DNA of 64,000 bases. Origin: Bifiguratus adelaidae. Lineage: Eukaryota > Mucoromycota > Endogonomycetes > Endogonales. The position numbers and the translations under genes were made by a program. This document shows, one piece after another, positions 9,809 to 23,006 of this stretch. The notes under the pieces were generated by a model. The model saw only the letters and a list, made by a program, of their open reading frames with translations, searched no databases and was not told the origin of the DNA. Position 1 is the first letter of the stretch, and each line of letters opens with the position of its first letter. The stretch covers positions 38,372 through 102,371 of the forward strand of contig MVBO01000044.1 of the NCBI GenBank assembly GCA_002261195.1. The letters run 5' to 3'.

Positions 9809-12800
9809 CTATGATCGACGTGTTTTCTTGCTCATTTTATGCTTTCCCGCAAACGCTCGCTTGGCTTCCTTGCTTGCGATTTCGGCAGCCGTCTCAACGA
9901 GCTTCTTTCTCTTCTTCGACGATTGATCGTTTTTGACACTCACGACGGAGGATACACCAGGCTTCTTCCCCTGCGCTATCGCCTTGATCTGCTCTTCAGC
10001 AGCGTCCCAATCGGCATCATCCGCAGCAATGGCATACCTATCGGAAACGTAAACATCAGTCCAAGATCGCTCGAATTGAGGAGTTAAAACTTACTTGTCG
10101 AGATCCAAACCACTGATGAGCTCCTGTTGCTTTTCTCGCAATGCCTTCATGGCTTCTTTGCCAGCCTCATCCAAATCATCCTCCAAGTTTTCCTTGAGTG
10201 GATCCCATGCCTCTTCATCCGTTACGCTCCGCTTGCCGTTGACATGGGCCTCAATCTTTGGGCGTGCTCTTGTTGTTTGCTGCATATCCCTCTCTAGTTC
10301 ACGCGTCTGTACTTCCTTGAAGTAGGATGTAAACTTTTTAATGATCTTGATGAAGTAGGCAAGGATTGTGCTGGCGGGTAGCTTGAGCTCTTTGGCGATA
10401 TCATCGATAGTCTTCCGTTGAAGTCCAATAGCCAACAAGACTGAGCTTTGAGCGCCGTTTAGTCTGACTTGAGGGATGCGATTGCCGAAGTATAGGATGG
10501 CGATGGTAGGAAGAAGATCAACAATGACATGGTAATCAAGCATGTTGTTGGCATAGGATTCGAGTCGCTTGAGGTCGTAACTCGTAAAGTGGCGATTGAG
10601 CTCCTCTCTCGTAAGATTGGAAGCAATCTTGTCTGCTTTGCCCTTACCGGCATTGAGGGCTTCCAAGATGCTGAGCGCGAGAATAGATGAGAAGGAACGG
10701 AATTCGAATGATAGTAAGTTATTAAAGCGACGTTGGAAGTCATGAGCGAACGCCGACAGCCATTCCTCGCTTGTTTCGGTTGCTGAGTGTGTGAAGGGCA
10801 AGGTTCGGAGCATGACGCAAGTATGCTCCCCAGTCAATTCATTGGTTGTTTGTCGGATGTAGAGGGGAAGGAATCCGGCACGCTTCCAAAACTTGTGAAG
10901 AGATTGTGTCAAGCCGTAAGACACACCAAGGTAATGCAATAGCTCTGGTCGCTTCTCTGAAAGCTTCAACAGTAATGGAGGCATCTTGCGCGGATCACGG
11001 ATTTTGATTTCATCAGTATGCAAGTCGGCATTGGCCATTTCGGTTGGATCAAGACGTTGTACAGAGTAATTTTGCTCCACGTCACCTTCTGACAGGCTTG
11101 TGAACTGTCCTTGATAGTAGGCTGTCAAGAGTTCCAGTGCGCGACTACCATAGCCCATCTTCATGTAATCAGGATGCGTAGCAATACGTACCACACGGGC
11201 ACCGGAAAGCGTCGCAAAATCTTCATCCTGAAATTGCTGCGATATCAACCAAGGAATGAGATCACCGCTTTCACGCTTTCCGCGCGAGAGACTGTTCATC
11301 ACGGACGCTTTGGAGATCTGACCCTCCAAACAAACCTTGGCCAATTTTAGCACACATATCAGAGTGATTATAGCCTGATGATCACGTACCTGAACAACGC
11401 ATAACGGGTCCGGAAGCGACGTATCTCCTTCCTTAATCGGAGGCAGCAATACAAATAAATGATGTGCGGGCGCGTCACTCAGCAATTGCAAATCATTGGG
11501 CGAGTTTTTGTAGTGAGAAGCGACATATAACGCCATCATCCGCTGCAAGAACGCTTCAGAGACAGGATGATAGGAGAACAGTGTATCCCGGTTAACATAG
11601 AAGAGCTCGCAGTCACTGGGATGGGGAACTCCTTGGATGTTCCTGTTCACCACTGTCGCGTCTAGACACAGAAGCTTCGTGAGCCACTTTTCCACCGGAT
11701 CCTGCGGCGCGTATCGAATTGGCTCCTCCAGCTTGATCTCTCGCAAACTTCTTCCTCCAACGATTGATCCATTGACACCTTCAGACTTGGTCTTCATGTC
11801 TCTGCCAACTACTTGACCATCACCTTCGGTAGGGGCGCCATCCGCTTTACCAATAAAACCTTGGCTCTGTTCCCTCAATTCCTTGATGAGCTTGAGCGAC
11901 AAAGATCTTCCTGTGCCTTCATAACCATTGATGGTCGAGGCCATGAAGACCAAGTATGGACCCATTAAAGCTTTGACGAGTGGAAGAGGAATGGCAGCTG
12001 CTTCATCTATCACCACTAGTTCCGCCTGTCCGAGAACGTGGGCATCTTGTGGTTGAATGTACTGTATCAAGAACAAAGTTTAGAATCTTGCTGCAACTGC
12101 ACAGTGAACATACCTGAATAGTCTGGCGATGTTGTCTGAAAATGTTTACTCTCACGATAGCCTTGTTGAAAGCTGGATTTGTGCTCTGTATGATATCGTA
12201 ATCCAAATGTTCTTCGTATTTCAATGCGTCAAAGCCCTTGAATATAAATTCGAACAGTGTCTTCAAGTTTTCAGGACTCGGTGAGGTGACAAAGATGTTT
12301 GAGTATCCGTAGGCGACTGCTGCTGCTATGGCAATACCTAGAGCTGCGGATTTACCCCGACCACGGGCAGCCGTTAAAGTGACCGTATTTCGCAAGGTTT
12401 TCTCGGAAATTGCCTCAATAAAGGTCAGTAGAGCCTTGGCTTGATCCAGAGTTCGAGACGTGTTGATGAGGGCGCCTACGGGTTGAGTGTCTTCCAGAGA
12501 CTTTTTTAAATCGCGTAATTCGATTTGGGAAGGCGTCAAGACATCATCGCCACTTTTCGGTGGAAGAGGCTTTACATTCTTGCCCATGGATACTGGTAGA
12601 ACGTTGAGTTCGTCGTCGACCACAAGGCAATTCTCGCATGAGCCCAAAGAGAGGATAAAGCGTTCGTTGAATCGAGCGACAACATCGCTGTGAGCTTCGG
12701 TACGATATCGGCTATGTGCATCCATGGTCATTGTATACAGTTGCTTGAGAGAACTCATGGTTTTCAATAGTAGGACGACAATACCACCCCCTTCAACAGT

Positions 12801-13371
12801 TTCTATCGTACGCGCCAGATAGTTGGGAGTGAGCGCTTCGAAATCCTACAGCATACTCGATAAATACTCAAGTTTGAAGCATGTAACGACTACACTTACC
12901 TGAAGCACGCACATGCCAAATGTATTACCGAGAATCTTGTCTGTTTCCTTGTAGTACGTATATCTTATATTGGTCACCGCAATGAAGAGCTCGAACGGAT
13001 CCTCTTGATTCGCCTCTCTAATGCCCTTTTTGATCTCACGCTTTATCTTCGCCTCACGCTTTTTCCGATGGCTAGGGTGACAGCAGCGTCAACTCATATT
13101 GCGTGACGTGGAAACATTTGACCTTACCTGGTGAAGCCAAGGTCTTTTTTGTAACACCATAATACAGACGGCCGCGCTGTAACTTGAGCTTGCGACAATA
13201 GCCAGTGCAAATTCACAACCTACACGTCATAAGGACCTATATGTTGCATGGCCTATTACTTACCTGATCCTTTCCCTTGTCTCCCACAATGACAAAGAAG
13301 GACCGATGCTTGTTCTGCACCCCATTCTTCACCAGAGTGTGAATCCGCGAGTCAATGACCTTCTTGACCAT
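9809..13371 (-). CDS. KRE33: RNA cytidine acetyltransferase Kre33/NAT10
   Basis: Makes N4-acetylcytidine in 18S rRNA and tRNA and supports small-subunit assembly in the nucleolus. Seven exons give about 1,081 residues, the normal family length. ATG at 13371 opens with MVKKVIDSRIHTLVKNGVQN, the conserved start. In order: the N-terminal domain, the helicase module with Walker A (AARGRGKSAALG) and the DEAA box (VVIDEAAAIP), the GNAT module (VVRIATHPDYMKMGYGSRAL), the tRNA-binding tail, and a Lys-rich C-terminus. The intron at 11336-11389 is 54 nt, in frame and free of stops, yet PLCVVQ-VCLEGQISK is contiguous in relatives. Other introns are 10038-10094, 12062-12113, 12846-12899, 13072-13127 and 13220-13263. 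The start lies 137 bp from the divergent SMG1 start. Confidence 0.97.
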
Positions 13372-13508
13372 GAAAGAAAAAAAATATCGAATTTCGTACT
13401 TCCTCTTTAAGCTTCATGTATGGCCGTGCGGAGAGGGGGCCATGGCCCACGACTACGCAGACATGCGGAGAGAATCATGTCTGCAGAAGGAGGTATGTAG
13501 GCTGAATA
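13372..13508. promoter_or_regulatory. Bidirectional promoter between KRE33 and SMG1
   Basis: Only 137 bp separate two divergent start codons, so any core promoters must share this stretch. It holds a short A-rich run next to the KRE33 start and a GC-rich part (GCGGAGAGGGGGCCATGGCCC). No clear TATA box is visible. Confidence 0.4.
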
Positions 13509-16500
13509 ATGGACAGAGAGCTGATAAACCTAGTGTACGTGGGAAAAGCGATACAGCGACTCAAACGCGATGCTGATGCTGGTGGTCGGGATGCGGCAGA
13601 AGCCACAAAGGAACTTGTTCGATATTTGGAAACTGAAGCCTTGTCACTGGAGCAAGCGCAGATTGTTCAGGAAGCTTGTCTTGTCGGTTCAGAGAGGCAG
13701 CAAAGCTTACTAGAATTGCTTGACAGCTCCAGGTACTACTCGTATTGATGGCTGATTTCATCCAGACGCTGATATTGTCCCACGTAGATTGTCCAAACAA
13801 CGCAAACAGCAGATCACTCAAATACTGGGTTTACTCGCCTTTAACGCGCGAAGCGATATCTACTTCAGCGTAATGTTTGCGGAATTGACAGATTGGGGAC
13901 CGCCAATGTCAGAGACGCGTGAAGATCGCAAGAAATGGTTACTCCTGGCGCTTAAAGAGGTTCGTGGCTTAAGATATACTTTTCATTTGAAAGATGCTCA
14001 ACTCTATGTTGCTCAGTCAATCGATAAGTCTACCATGCTTGACAACCGCGATCCTCAGATGTCCGCAGTGATTGACCACATGGCAACCTCCGTGATGCAA
14101 CAGATGGAACTCTTCTTGAACTCTATGGATGATGAAGACTACCTTCCCGCTGTCGTTGATGTCTTGAAGTCGCTTGCCAAGGCATTCCCATCGTATTTCG
14201 ACCAGCAGTTTAAAGTATGCAAAGTGCCTTTACTTTTCCTGTCCATATTACTTTTTGACATATCTACGCTAGACTATCGTGGATCTGCTTGTTGGATGGG
14301 ACATTAGCGGCATCTCGCAAAGTCACCATGAAGCTGTTGCTAGTGAGTTACCGATCACGCACTGTCAAATTCGGCGTCTGAATTATGAATCTCGAAGGTG
14401 CATTCTTAGCCTTTAAGCCACGCTGGATGAGAAGTGTGAGCTTTGCATGTGATCTGCTGCGAAATTTTGTTGCAGACATGATACCATCACAAGCCAGTGA
14501 GCTCAAGCCCGATGCGAGGGATAGAGATGCGGCACCGGTGCATGAAAGGACTACAAAACATTCCCTTATTGGAGTTTTGCGGTGCGTGTGGCCCGAGTTT
14601 GCGGCTGTGACAATGGCGTCTGATACATTATCACAGTGGCTATTTGTCTGTATTGACAGCTATATCAGACATACTCAAATACCCAGGATCATACCCGGCG
14701 GCCGCGATGTATCTTCAAGTGCACTTTGCCGACTTGAGGCAACGTACATTGGATAAGTTACTGGAAATTTGCAAGTGCGATCGCAACAATCATTGCGCTA
14801 GTTTAGGTAAGCCAATGTGTCTTTTTGAAGTTCGTTTTTGACGATTATTTAGTCGTCGATATGTTATGTCAACTCACGCCATTGACCGTTGGCTATCAAC
14901 CGGGCATGCATGCTCGGGCTATGAAATGCTTTGCAATTCAGTTAGAGCACGCGGTTTCTGCCTATGATCAGGAGAGATATCACGTTATCTTCCTTGCTTT
15001 AATGAAGGTATACAATTGCCTACATAATAGTGAGTGCTATGCCCTTACTTTCCGTTTTGTAGACATTGGGCAATCTCAAATTACCGATAGAGCCGGATGC
15101 GATCAAAGTTGTCTTGTTACCATCCGAATCTATAATCACCACGATAGAACGTACTGATCTAACAACGAAGATTGTATCGGAAGGATGTAGGATCATTCGA
15201 CATCAGCTTATACCCAACGTTAAGGAGACAGGCTTCCAGCAACTGGTTCTGACCGATTGTTTACGAACATCTGCGCAGTGGCTTTGCGGTCAATCGGATT
15301 CCTCCCCTTTGTGGGAAGCAATAGGCCCACTTGTGCAAAATAGTCCGAGCTATGATTTGGCATCACAACTCGAGCATGCCTGTAACACTCTGACGACAGA
15401 AGCAGTTCCGTATGCACAGATTTTTGGCATATGCCAACTTTTGTCTTTCATATGCACGGTTGAGTCCTGGGGATGGGCGTATGATGTTGCTCTGGGGACT
15501 CACAATCTCATGATTCAATCCATCTTCCAGCAAGTCAACATTACAAACCGCACTAAATTTGGTTGCTTAAAAGCTTTTGCGGAAGCTCTGGAAAGGTAAG
15601 CATGGATTGATCAACTTTTGAAGGTAGATTGCTCATCTGCGGTTAGTACGAGTCTTACAGCAAGTCCCAATTTTACGGAGCATGTCAGAATGTTGGCTGA
15701 TCTCTTCGAGGCCATGCCAGTTTGGACCAATTTCCCACTCTCCTTCAAGATTATGCTCGTCCGCCTGTTCAAGTCAGGACTGGGCGGTTTGGCAGCAATG
15801 ACCACGCAAAGGTCCGGCGACACCATCTTGGAATACTTCCATCGTATACGAGCTAAGTTACTGGCCAATGCAGGTGAGCCATTGGGTACGAAGGTCATCT
15901 GCATATTAAAGGAGGACTTATTAAGTGAGGGAATCAAATGAGAACCTTTCTGTCAGCATGGTAGAGGTTTGTCTTTCATTTCATGAGCAAACACATTCCC
16001 CGTTACGGTCACTAATTGAGCTAGACAATATTCGCAATGGGTGAGATACACATGCCTGACTGTGTGAAGTATCTAATTGACATTGTTCCTCTATACAGAT
16101 TATGTGATCCGAGTACAGAAAAGCGTACAGTTTTCGGCAAGCTACTAGAGTGGGTTCCGCCATACTTTTGGCTCCAGTGCAGCGTCGATCAAAACGTTCG
16201 CACAACGTCAGTAGTGGTAAGTAAGAAAGGTTCCGAGTCAAACTAGCTTTTGTTGATTTGCGTACTTGCAGGAGGCCCAAATGTCTGATCGCGACTCGGA
16301 ATTATTGCGACCAGAGCATTGCACCAGTCTGATGGGAATATTCGGAATTGGCGACGTTGACGCTAACGCGTCCTTCGCGACTGTCATGGAACATCTCACC
16401 AATATCTACAGCCAATATAATGCACCCACATCCAGCGATCTATCACCGAGCCATTCATATGTATGCATCATGTACTGGGCCGCATGGCAGTGTGCAAAGG

Positions 16501-19500
16501 CTTGTGTACACTCCAAACTGCGAACAACGCACGGAGGACCAGAGAAGGTACGAATGGTGCACGTATGCTGGATTCACGTCACTTACTCCTGGCATCAGGT
16601 TTTTCAATTGACTGAACGTGCCCTGCGAGTTGCGCTTAGCAGCGATGATCCCTCGGACAAAGAAAAGTGGTGAGTATCTGCACCAATAGTTAATAGTGTT
16701 TCTTTCGCGTTCATGGTATTGATCCTCTAATCATAGGCTGGGATCGAAAGCCCAAACATCCGGGTTGTTGTTATTCACTGAACGTTTCATATTGCAAATT
16801 GTGGCAGCTGCTAGTGGAAGAGTTATCGGGAGCGTTCATCAAACCCCTCAGTCTGTCAGCGCATTCTTTCAGGTCAACCAGAAGACCTGTCTGGAATGGG
16901 TGAAGCGAGTGGAACCCTTTATGTTTCACTTGTTCTCTCGTATTGGAAATGTCGAGGCGACCATGCTTTATGGGACGAAGGTGAGGGCTTAATTATGGTA
17001 GGGGAGAGGAAATCTGACATTTCGTCTTTTGCAAGCTTCTGGAAGATCTGGCATCATACCACGTCGCAGAGCTGCCATTCGACTTATCCACCAATGCGCG
17101 GATACTTACGTGCATGAGTGAGTAATACATTGTTCTGAACCAATTGTTGACACATCTGTCCTTTGCAGCGGATGCACTTATTGAAGGTCATTTTGTCGAT
17201 ATCATAAGTGCGATTCCGAGGTGGTTCCAGGGCAATTCCTCGGACGTGCCTATTGATCTACACAAGGACCTCGGTAATGTCAAAACATGCCTTGAATTGT
17301 TGCCAATACAGTACGTTTATGCAACTTCATAGAGGAATTTCAAGTCAATGAATTTGTCACAAGCTGGCGCTTTATGGCTCAGGTATGTCTAGCAAAACAC
17401 TTAACTCAATCTCTAATGACCTTAGAATCAATGGGAAGATGCGCAGGCATATTGGTTATCTTCCACAGTTAAAGATGCGGACCACGGTAGTACAACTTTG
17501 GATGCTCTCAGACATGTCACTGCTCACAAGGTATGCCAAGGAGAACTCCTATGCAGCATTGGCCACCATGGATGAGATGCTCATAGACTTTTAGCTAGAA
17601 GATTTTCAAGCAATGTCGAGAGATACGCGACAGGAATTCGTTCAGCAAGACAGCAACGGCGACGAGGCGGCCCAAATTCTACAAAAATTGCAGTCCTTTG
17701 ACCTCCAGAATGACAATTCTACCTCGTTCAACCAAGTATCCGCTCTAGAGCGAATCGTTGACAATTACATCAGGCGAAACAGTTCTGTTTTCGGCGAAGA
17801 AGCTGTTTTAGTCGATCTCGACGCTCAGTCCAGGTTTATGAGGCATCTTATCACCTCGAATCAGATCTCACCAGCTCCCTTCAACGCCATGGACGATCCT
17901 CGACTTGCACTCATTGCTCTCGGCGCGAGCCAAATGAAAGGTGTTAATCTTGCCTCCCTACCTCACACATCCGAGCTATGTCGTATTTTAGAGGGGATGG
18001 CGACGGAGTGTCCCAAGGTGGGACTGGCGCTAGCGGCCAAAACCGATCCGAAGGAAAGCAGCTTCGATATTGGATACGCGAAGGCTCTATTACAACGCCA
18101 AACCGGTGACAATGATGGGGCAATCTACAAGTTGTCGCAATTGGTGAACTTGGGTATCAAGCATCCCGATCAAGAGGTACAGGGCGCACGAGCCTATTCA
18201 ACTCTAATTTTGTGGCTTCAGCAAGCCCCGTCGGGTAGCGAAGTATTCAAGAGGATTTGGCAATTCCTAAATGCAGGTTCTGGCCAATATCAAGAAACCG
18301 AAGACGCAGATACGTTGTACGCAATGGGAATTATTGAGGACAAATTGTTGCAACGCGCCATTACGCAATACCCTCAGGACAAAATGCTTTGGAAGAGTTA
18401 TGGTGAATATCATTACCGCCGTGGTACTGCTATTGTGCATGATTTGGAGGCGGGAGAAGGATCGATCGCTGTCACCGCCAATATATTTGCGCTGATTGAA
18501 AGTTACATCAGTCAAAGCACACAGTCTCCCAAAGAATCGAAGGAACTATTAAAGGTAAAACCGTTATAGAATGACCTGCCATGTGATGTTAACTCTCTTC
18601 CTCGGTAGACTTTTCTAAGGAAAACACGAGAGCTCCTTCTGTTTGATGAGGAAGTGTCAAATCTATCTGGTTACGAGAAGCACTTTACAGCCATTGCGTC
18701 ACACGTTCCTTTACATATGTCGCAAGGCCTGCTTACTGAATTAATGGGACTCCGACTGATAATCCTTGCAGAGTATCGTCAGGCTATGCATGGATTGTTC
18801 TCATTCTTGAAATGGACTGAGGAAGGAAATGGAGTAGGTCAACGTATTCGTCCAGAAATTTTGCATTGAACAAAACTGTTCTTCAGAGTGACTTGACGAC
18901 GACAATGTTGAAATTGATCAACGTGTTGGCCACTCACGGCGCAACCTTAGCAACCGAATTCACTACATATGCTCATACTTGTGAGATTACGCCTTGGCTG
19001 CGAGTCCTGCCTCAATTGCTTGTACGACTGCAACATCCTCACGTTGGTGTTCGGTCGGTGGTCAGAATACTGGTTCGCCGCTTGGCCCAACAATTTCCTC
19101 ATCAAGTTATATATCCACTACTTGTCTGCGAAGCATCCAGCAAGATGGGTGACATCCAAAAAGAAGCAGTCGGTACGGTGTTGAATGCTATTCACGAGGA
19201 CAACCCAAACCTTGTCCGCACGATGAGGATGTTTTTGGGAGAATTAGATCGGTGCGCAGTGCTTTGGGAAGAGCAATGGACGCAATTGCTTAGTTCCCTA
19301 CAGTTCGATGTAGTGAGGATCTTCGGATCCATTTCCAAAGAATGGCGGGCACTGGATCGTGATCAGAGCCTGGATAGTCATTCTCGCACACGGAAAAAGA
19401 TTAGTTTCTACGGTGATGCGTTATTTCCAATCATCAAACGTTTGAAAGCGCTGCAAGAGAAGATCAAGGGACCTCCGATTACGAAGCATCAGATCTGGTT

Positions 19501-21676
19501 TATGCAAGAATTTGGGCGACGTATAATGAGCGCGATGAAAGCATTTGAGTCGCCTGTTTCCCACAAGGACTATAAAGTCGGCTGGGACAAGTGGCTCAAA
19601 TTATTGCGCCAATTCACCCAATTGATCAACAGACCTCGCATTCTCAAATTGGAGGACATCTCCCCTCGACTTGCTAACGGCTCCTTTGCCGATGTATGGT
19701 TGCCAACGTCTTCGCAGAGCGCAACCTTGGTGGCAGTTCAATCTTTTGTAGATCAAATCGTTGTCCTCCCAACAAAAACGAAACCGAAAAAGCTGGTGGT
19801 GCAATTTGACGATGGATCCCGGCACGCTTTCCTTCTTAAAGGTCTCGAAGATTTGCATCTCGATCAAAGAATAATGCAGTTTTTGTCAACTTCGAACGAA
19901 ATATTGTATTCACCGCGTGCAAAAAACGGGCAGCGTCGTGCGAGAACCTACCACGTCATTCCTATCAATGATCACTCTGGCCTCATACAATGGGTGGAAA
20001 ATGCTACGCCACTCTACCACTTGTTCCGTCGCTGGCAAACGCGGGATGTTCCGCACAACTCAACGTCAAAGTCAACCAACACTGGGGGTTCAAGTACGAA
20101 TACGACAACTCACGTGAAACAGAGCGAACAGTTCAACATCTTACTTAAGCTGGCCTTAGCACGAGCTAACCTACCACCATCAACTAGTCGTACACATTGC
20201 CCAAGGAATGTCCTGCGCGATGTCTGGGATGAGATGACGAAGACAGCTCCGTTAGACCTCCTGCATTTGGAGATTTGGGCATCATCAGTCAATGCCAAAG
20301 ACCGCTTCAGAAAAATCCAAGCCTATACACAATCGGTGGCAGTGATGTCGATACTGGGATATATTGTCGGTTTGGGTGACCGACACCTGGATAACATACT
20401 GCTTGACGCACAACAAGGCGAGATCATTCATATTGATTATAACGTCTGCTTCGAGAAGGGAGCATCACTCCGCATACCAGAAGTAGTCCCTTTCCGGTTG
20501 ACTAAGAATTTGGTGAAGGCCTTGGGTTTCAACGATGTCCAAGGATCATTCAAGGAGATCTGCATAGCTACGCTTCGAAGCTTGCGTAGCCATGAAGATA
20601 TCTTGGTGCATTTGATGGATACCTTTGTGTACGACCCGCTTCTGGACTGGCAAAAGGAGCTTAACAAGCAAGCTGAAGACAACGTGAAGGAGATTCGCTC
20701 AAATTTCTTGTCATTGAGGAGAAGGATCAAGGAGTCCCTACCACATCTCAAGCCGAGTGCTTTGTCTGCCAAAACTGTCTTGAAGAAATTAAAGCAAACA
20801 GTTGCACTTGGAGATAACTCGGATTTACAGACAACCCTAAGCCAGTTGATGCGGGCAACAACAGCACTTCAAGAATTTATATACGATGTCATGCCCATTA
20901 TCGACGTCATGACAGCCATGGACGATGATTTGGTTGATGAACTTCCAGAAGTTCGAGACATCGCAAGGACTATCCGCAGTTCGTGGGATTCTATGTCTGA
21001 GGAATACAATGCGACTCTGTCTTGGCTGGAAAGCACCGAAGCTGACAATGCGGATTCAGACGATGTCGATATACAGGCCATGTGGACAACGACGAAGATT
21101 GATGAATTTGGTTCAGCTATGGATAGCGTGCTCAGCAACCTTCGTCGCTTTTTGGATGTCGATGTTGATGACAAAACCAAGCCTGAAGCACGCACAGGTG
21201 CGGCCACGAAATACAATCTATTACCGCGAGGTGGTCCAGAGTCATCACTCCCCGGGAGTGGACGGGATGGCCTCTCGACTCAAGGTATGTTATCGCTCTC
21301 CAATCTCCGCACGCAGACTTTTAATGTGCTTTCGCAGGCGACGTCACCGTGAATGATTCGTCATCTTCTCAAAACGCTCATACCCAGGGTAATATCTGCA
21401 GGTTTTACATCCCCGAGGCAAAACTAAAAGTTGCGCTTCCAGTTCAACAACGAAATGCTTATGCCATGAAAATCGTCAAGCGTGTGCAGGAAAAGTTGGA
21501 TGGCAAAGACTGGGGCCAACAATTGGATGTTGAAGCGCAGGTGAGTGCAGCGAGCTGTGCATTAATTTCAACAAGGCCGTCTCACCCTGACATTCTAGGT
21601 CACGAAAATCATCCATGAAGCGACCAATCCTGACAACCTCTGTCGGATGTTTGAAGGCTGGACCAGCTGGGTGTGA
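13509..21676 (+). CDS. SMG1: SMG1, PI3K-related kinase of nonsense-mediated decay
   Basis: Phosphorylates UPF1 in nonsense-mediated mRNA decay. About 23 short introns were traced by eye; the reading frame stays open throughout and gives roughly 2,250 residues, shorter than the human enzyme (3,661). The N-terminal half is helical repeats. The kinase domain (about 19660-20650) has the ATP-site lysine in FLLKGLEDLHLDQRIMQFL, the catalytic loop GDRHLDNILLD and the metal-binding HIDYNVCFEKG, which is the SMG1 version of the motif. A C-terminal FATC domain ends in NLCRMFEGWTSWV, where relatives have QLYEGWTAWV. The HIDYNVCFEKG loop and FATC separate it from ATM, ATR, TOR and DNA-PK. The first ATG (13509) starts an exon that splices at GTACTA into LSKQRKQQIT; an earlier non-coding exon is possible. 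Confidence 0.93.
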
Positions 21677-21977
21677 AAGTTGGCAGAAAGATCAAGAAAC
21701 GTTGAAGCCATCGCCGGTGTCATCCAGTGGGCAGACGAACCTTGTCCAAGAAGCGCAACAGCATCCCCCGTCTTGTAGACAATTCAGGGCAGAAGACAAG
21801 GAATTTGATTGGCTCTTCAGAGCACAATCGAACACTTGCTCAGCGCGCAACAAAGCACGCAAGGCTTTGTTTATTACATGTATATTGCTGCTCTTTTGAT
21901 ATGATATACACTGCACTACCGATATCTGCAGTAGCATAACGCGACTGTTTGGAAATGAACTACTCGGGTACGTTCCG
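21677..21977. other. Intergenic spacer between SMG1 and REV7
   Basis: About 300 bp between two genes on the same strand. It should hold the SMG1 3' end and the REV7 promoter. No open frame with family resemblance, repeat or RNA gene was recognised. Confidence 0.5.
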
Positions 21978-22974
21978 ATGTGTGCAAGTCATTCCGCAGC
22001 AACTGATCCTACGCCCTCCCTTTGGTCTCTTGTAGAGACTGTGGACGTTCTCACGGACTTTTGTAAGTTATGGAGCGCTCTGCAGAGACGCTTGGTGGTA
22101 TTGACCTTGTTGAACAAAAGTCGAAGTCGCGTTACATCAAATTCTGTATATCCGAGAAGTCTATCCGTCCGGTAAGAGGCAACACGCGCCGCCCTTTTTC
22201 ATGGAAGAGACGCAAGCAATCTGACTCAGCTTGATTCAGAATTGTTTGAGAAGCGAAAAAAGTACAATATTCCCGTGCAAATGTGTCGGCATCCTCTATT
22301 GAACAAATACATTCGGGATGTCGTGGCGGCTTGCAAGCCCGAAATACTTCAGGTACTTTCTCGCCAAGCGTTGGCTTTATTGCTTTGTCGCTGACACGTA
22401 AGGCATTGATCAGGGAAACGTTGAGCGTATGTGCATCCTGATCACGACGGTGCAAATGGTGCCCCTGGAGCGATTTGTCTTTGAGTTACAGGCGCACCTT
22501 CCAGAGAGCGGTCATCAAGCTCAGGATAAAGGCAAAGGAGCGATGTTACCTGAGAAGTAAGTCAGCTTGGGCAAGCAGCAGCTACTGACATTCCGCATAG
22601 CATAGTGAGCACTCTATCGCCAACTGACCTCGAACATTGCCTGCGATCCTTTCTCATCAAATTGAACACATGTGACGCATTCTTGCTACCTAATCCCAAA
22701 GGTAAGTCCTCAACATGGCTCGCGCCCCTATGCTCACACGCCTCTAGAGGAAATGACATTTACGGTCGTCATTGAACGGAGAGAAGAGGGTGAACCCTCA
22801 CAACCATCCGATATCCGACCATGGGTGCCGGCCATCGTCAGTGAACAAAGTGGAGGTATATCTAAGGCCAGCATCATCCCGCTACGGACCATGGACACGG
22901 GAATATTTAAGATGCAATTGTTGGTGGAAGAGAACGAAGTCAAGTCGAAATTTGTCTCCACGCCATCGTCCTAG
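21978..22974 (+). CDS. REV7: Rev7/MAD2L2, HORMA-domain subunit of DNA polymerase zeta
   Basis: Rev7 bridges Rev3 and Rev1 in translesion synthesis. Six exons (21978-22062, 22121-22171, 22240-22352, 22414-22556, 22601-22701, 22748-22974) total exactly 240 codons, so 239 residues, close to the 211 of human MAD2L2. HORMA signatures are seen in order: [47 protein letters not shown], and the C-terminal seatbelt region ending in [13 protein letters not shown] and MQLLVEENE. An alternative start at 21955 would need a 32-nt intron, below the shortest intron seen here (38 nt), so 21978 is preferred. Confidence 0.92.
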
Positions 22975-23006
22975 TGACGCATTGCGTTTATCTTTATTAC
23001 TGGGAG

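Noticed and set aside
21955-21999. Upstream first exon for REV7 with a 32-nt intron
   Set aside because: The intron would be shorter than any other here, and the start at 21978 already gives a complete protein.
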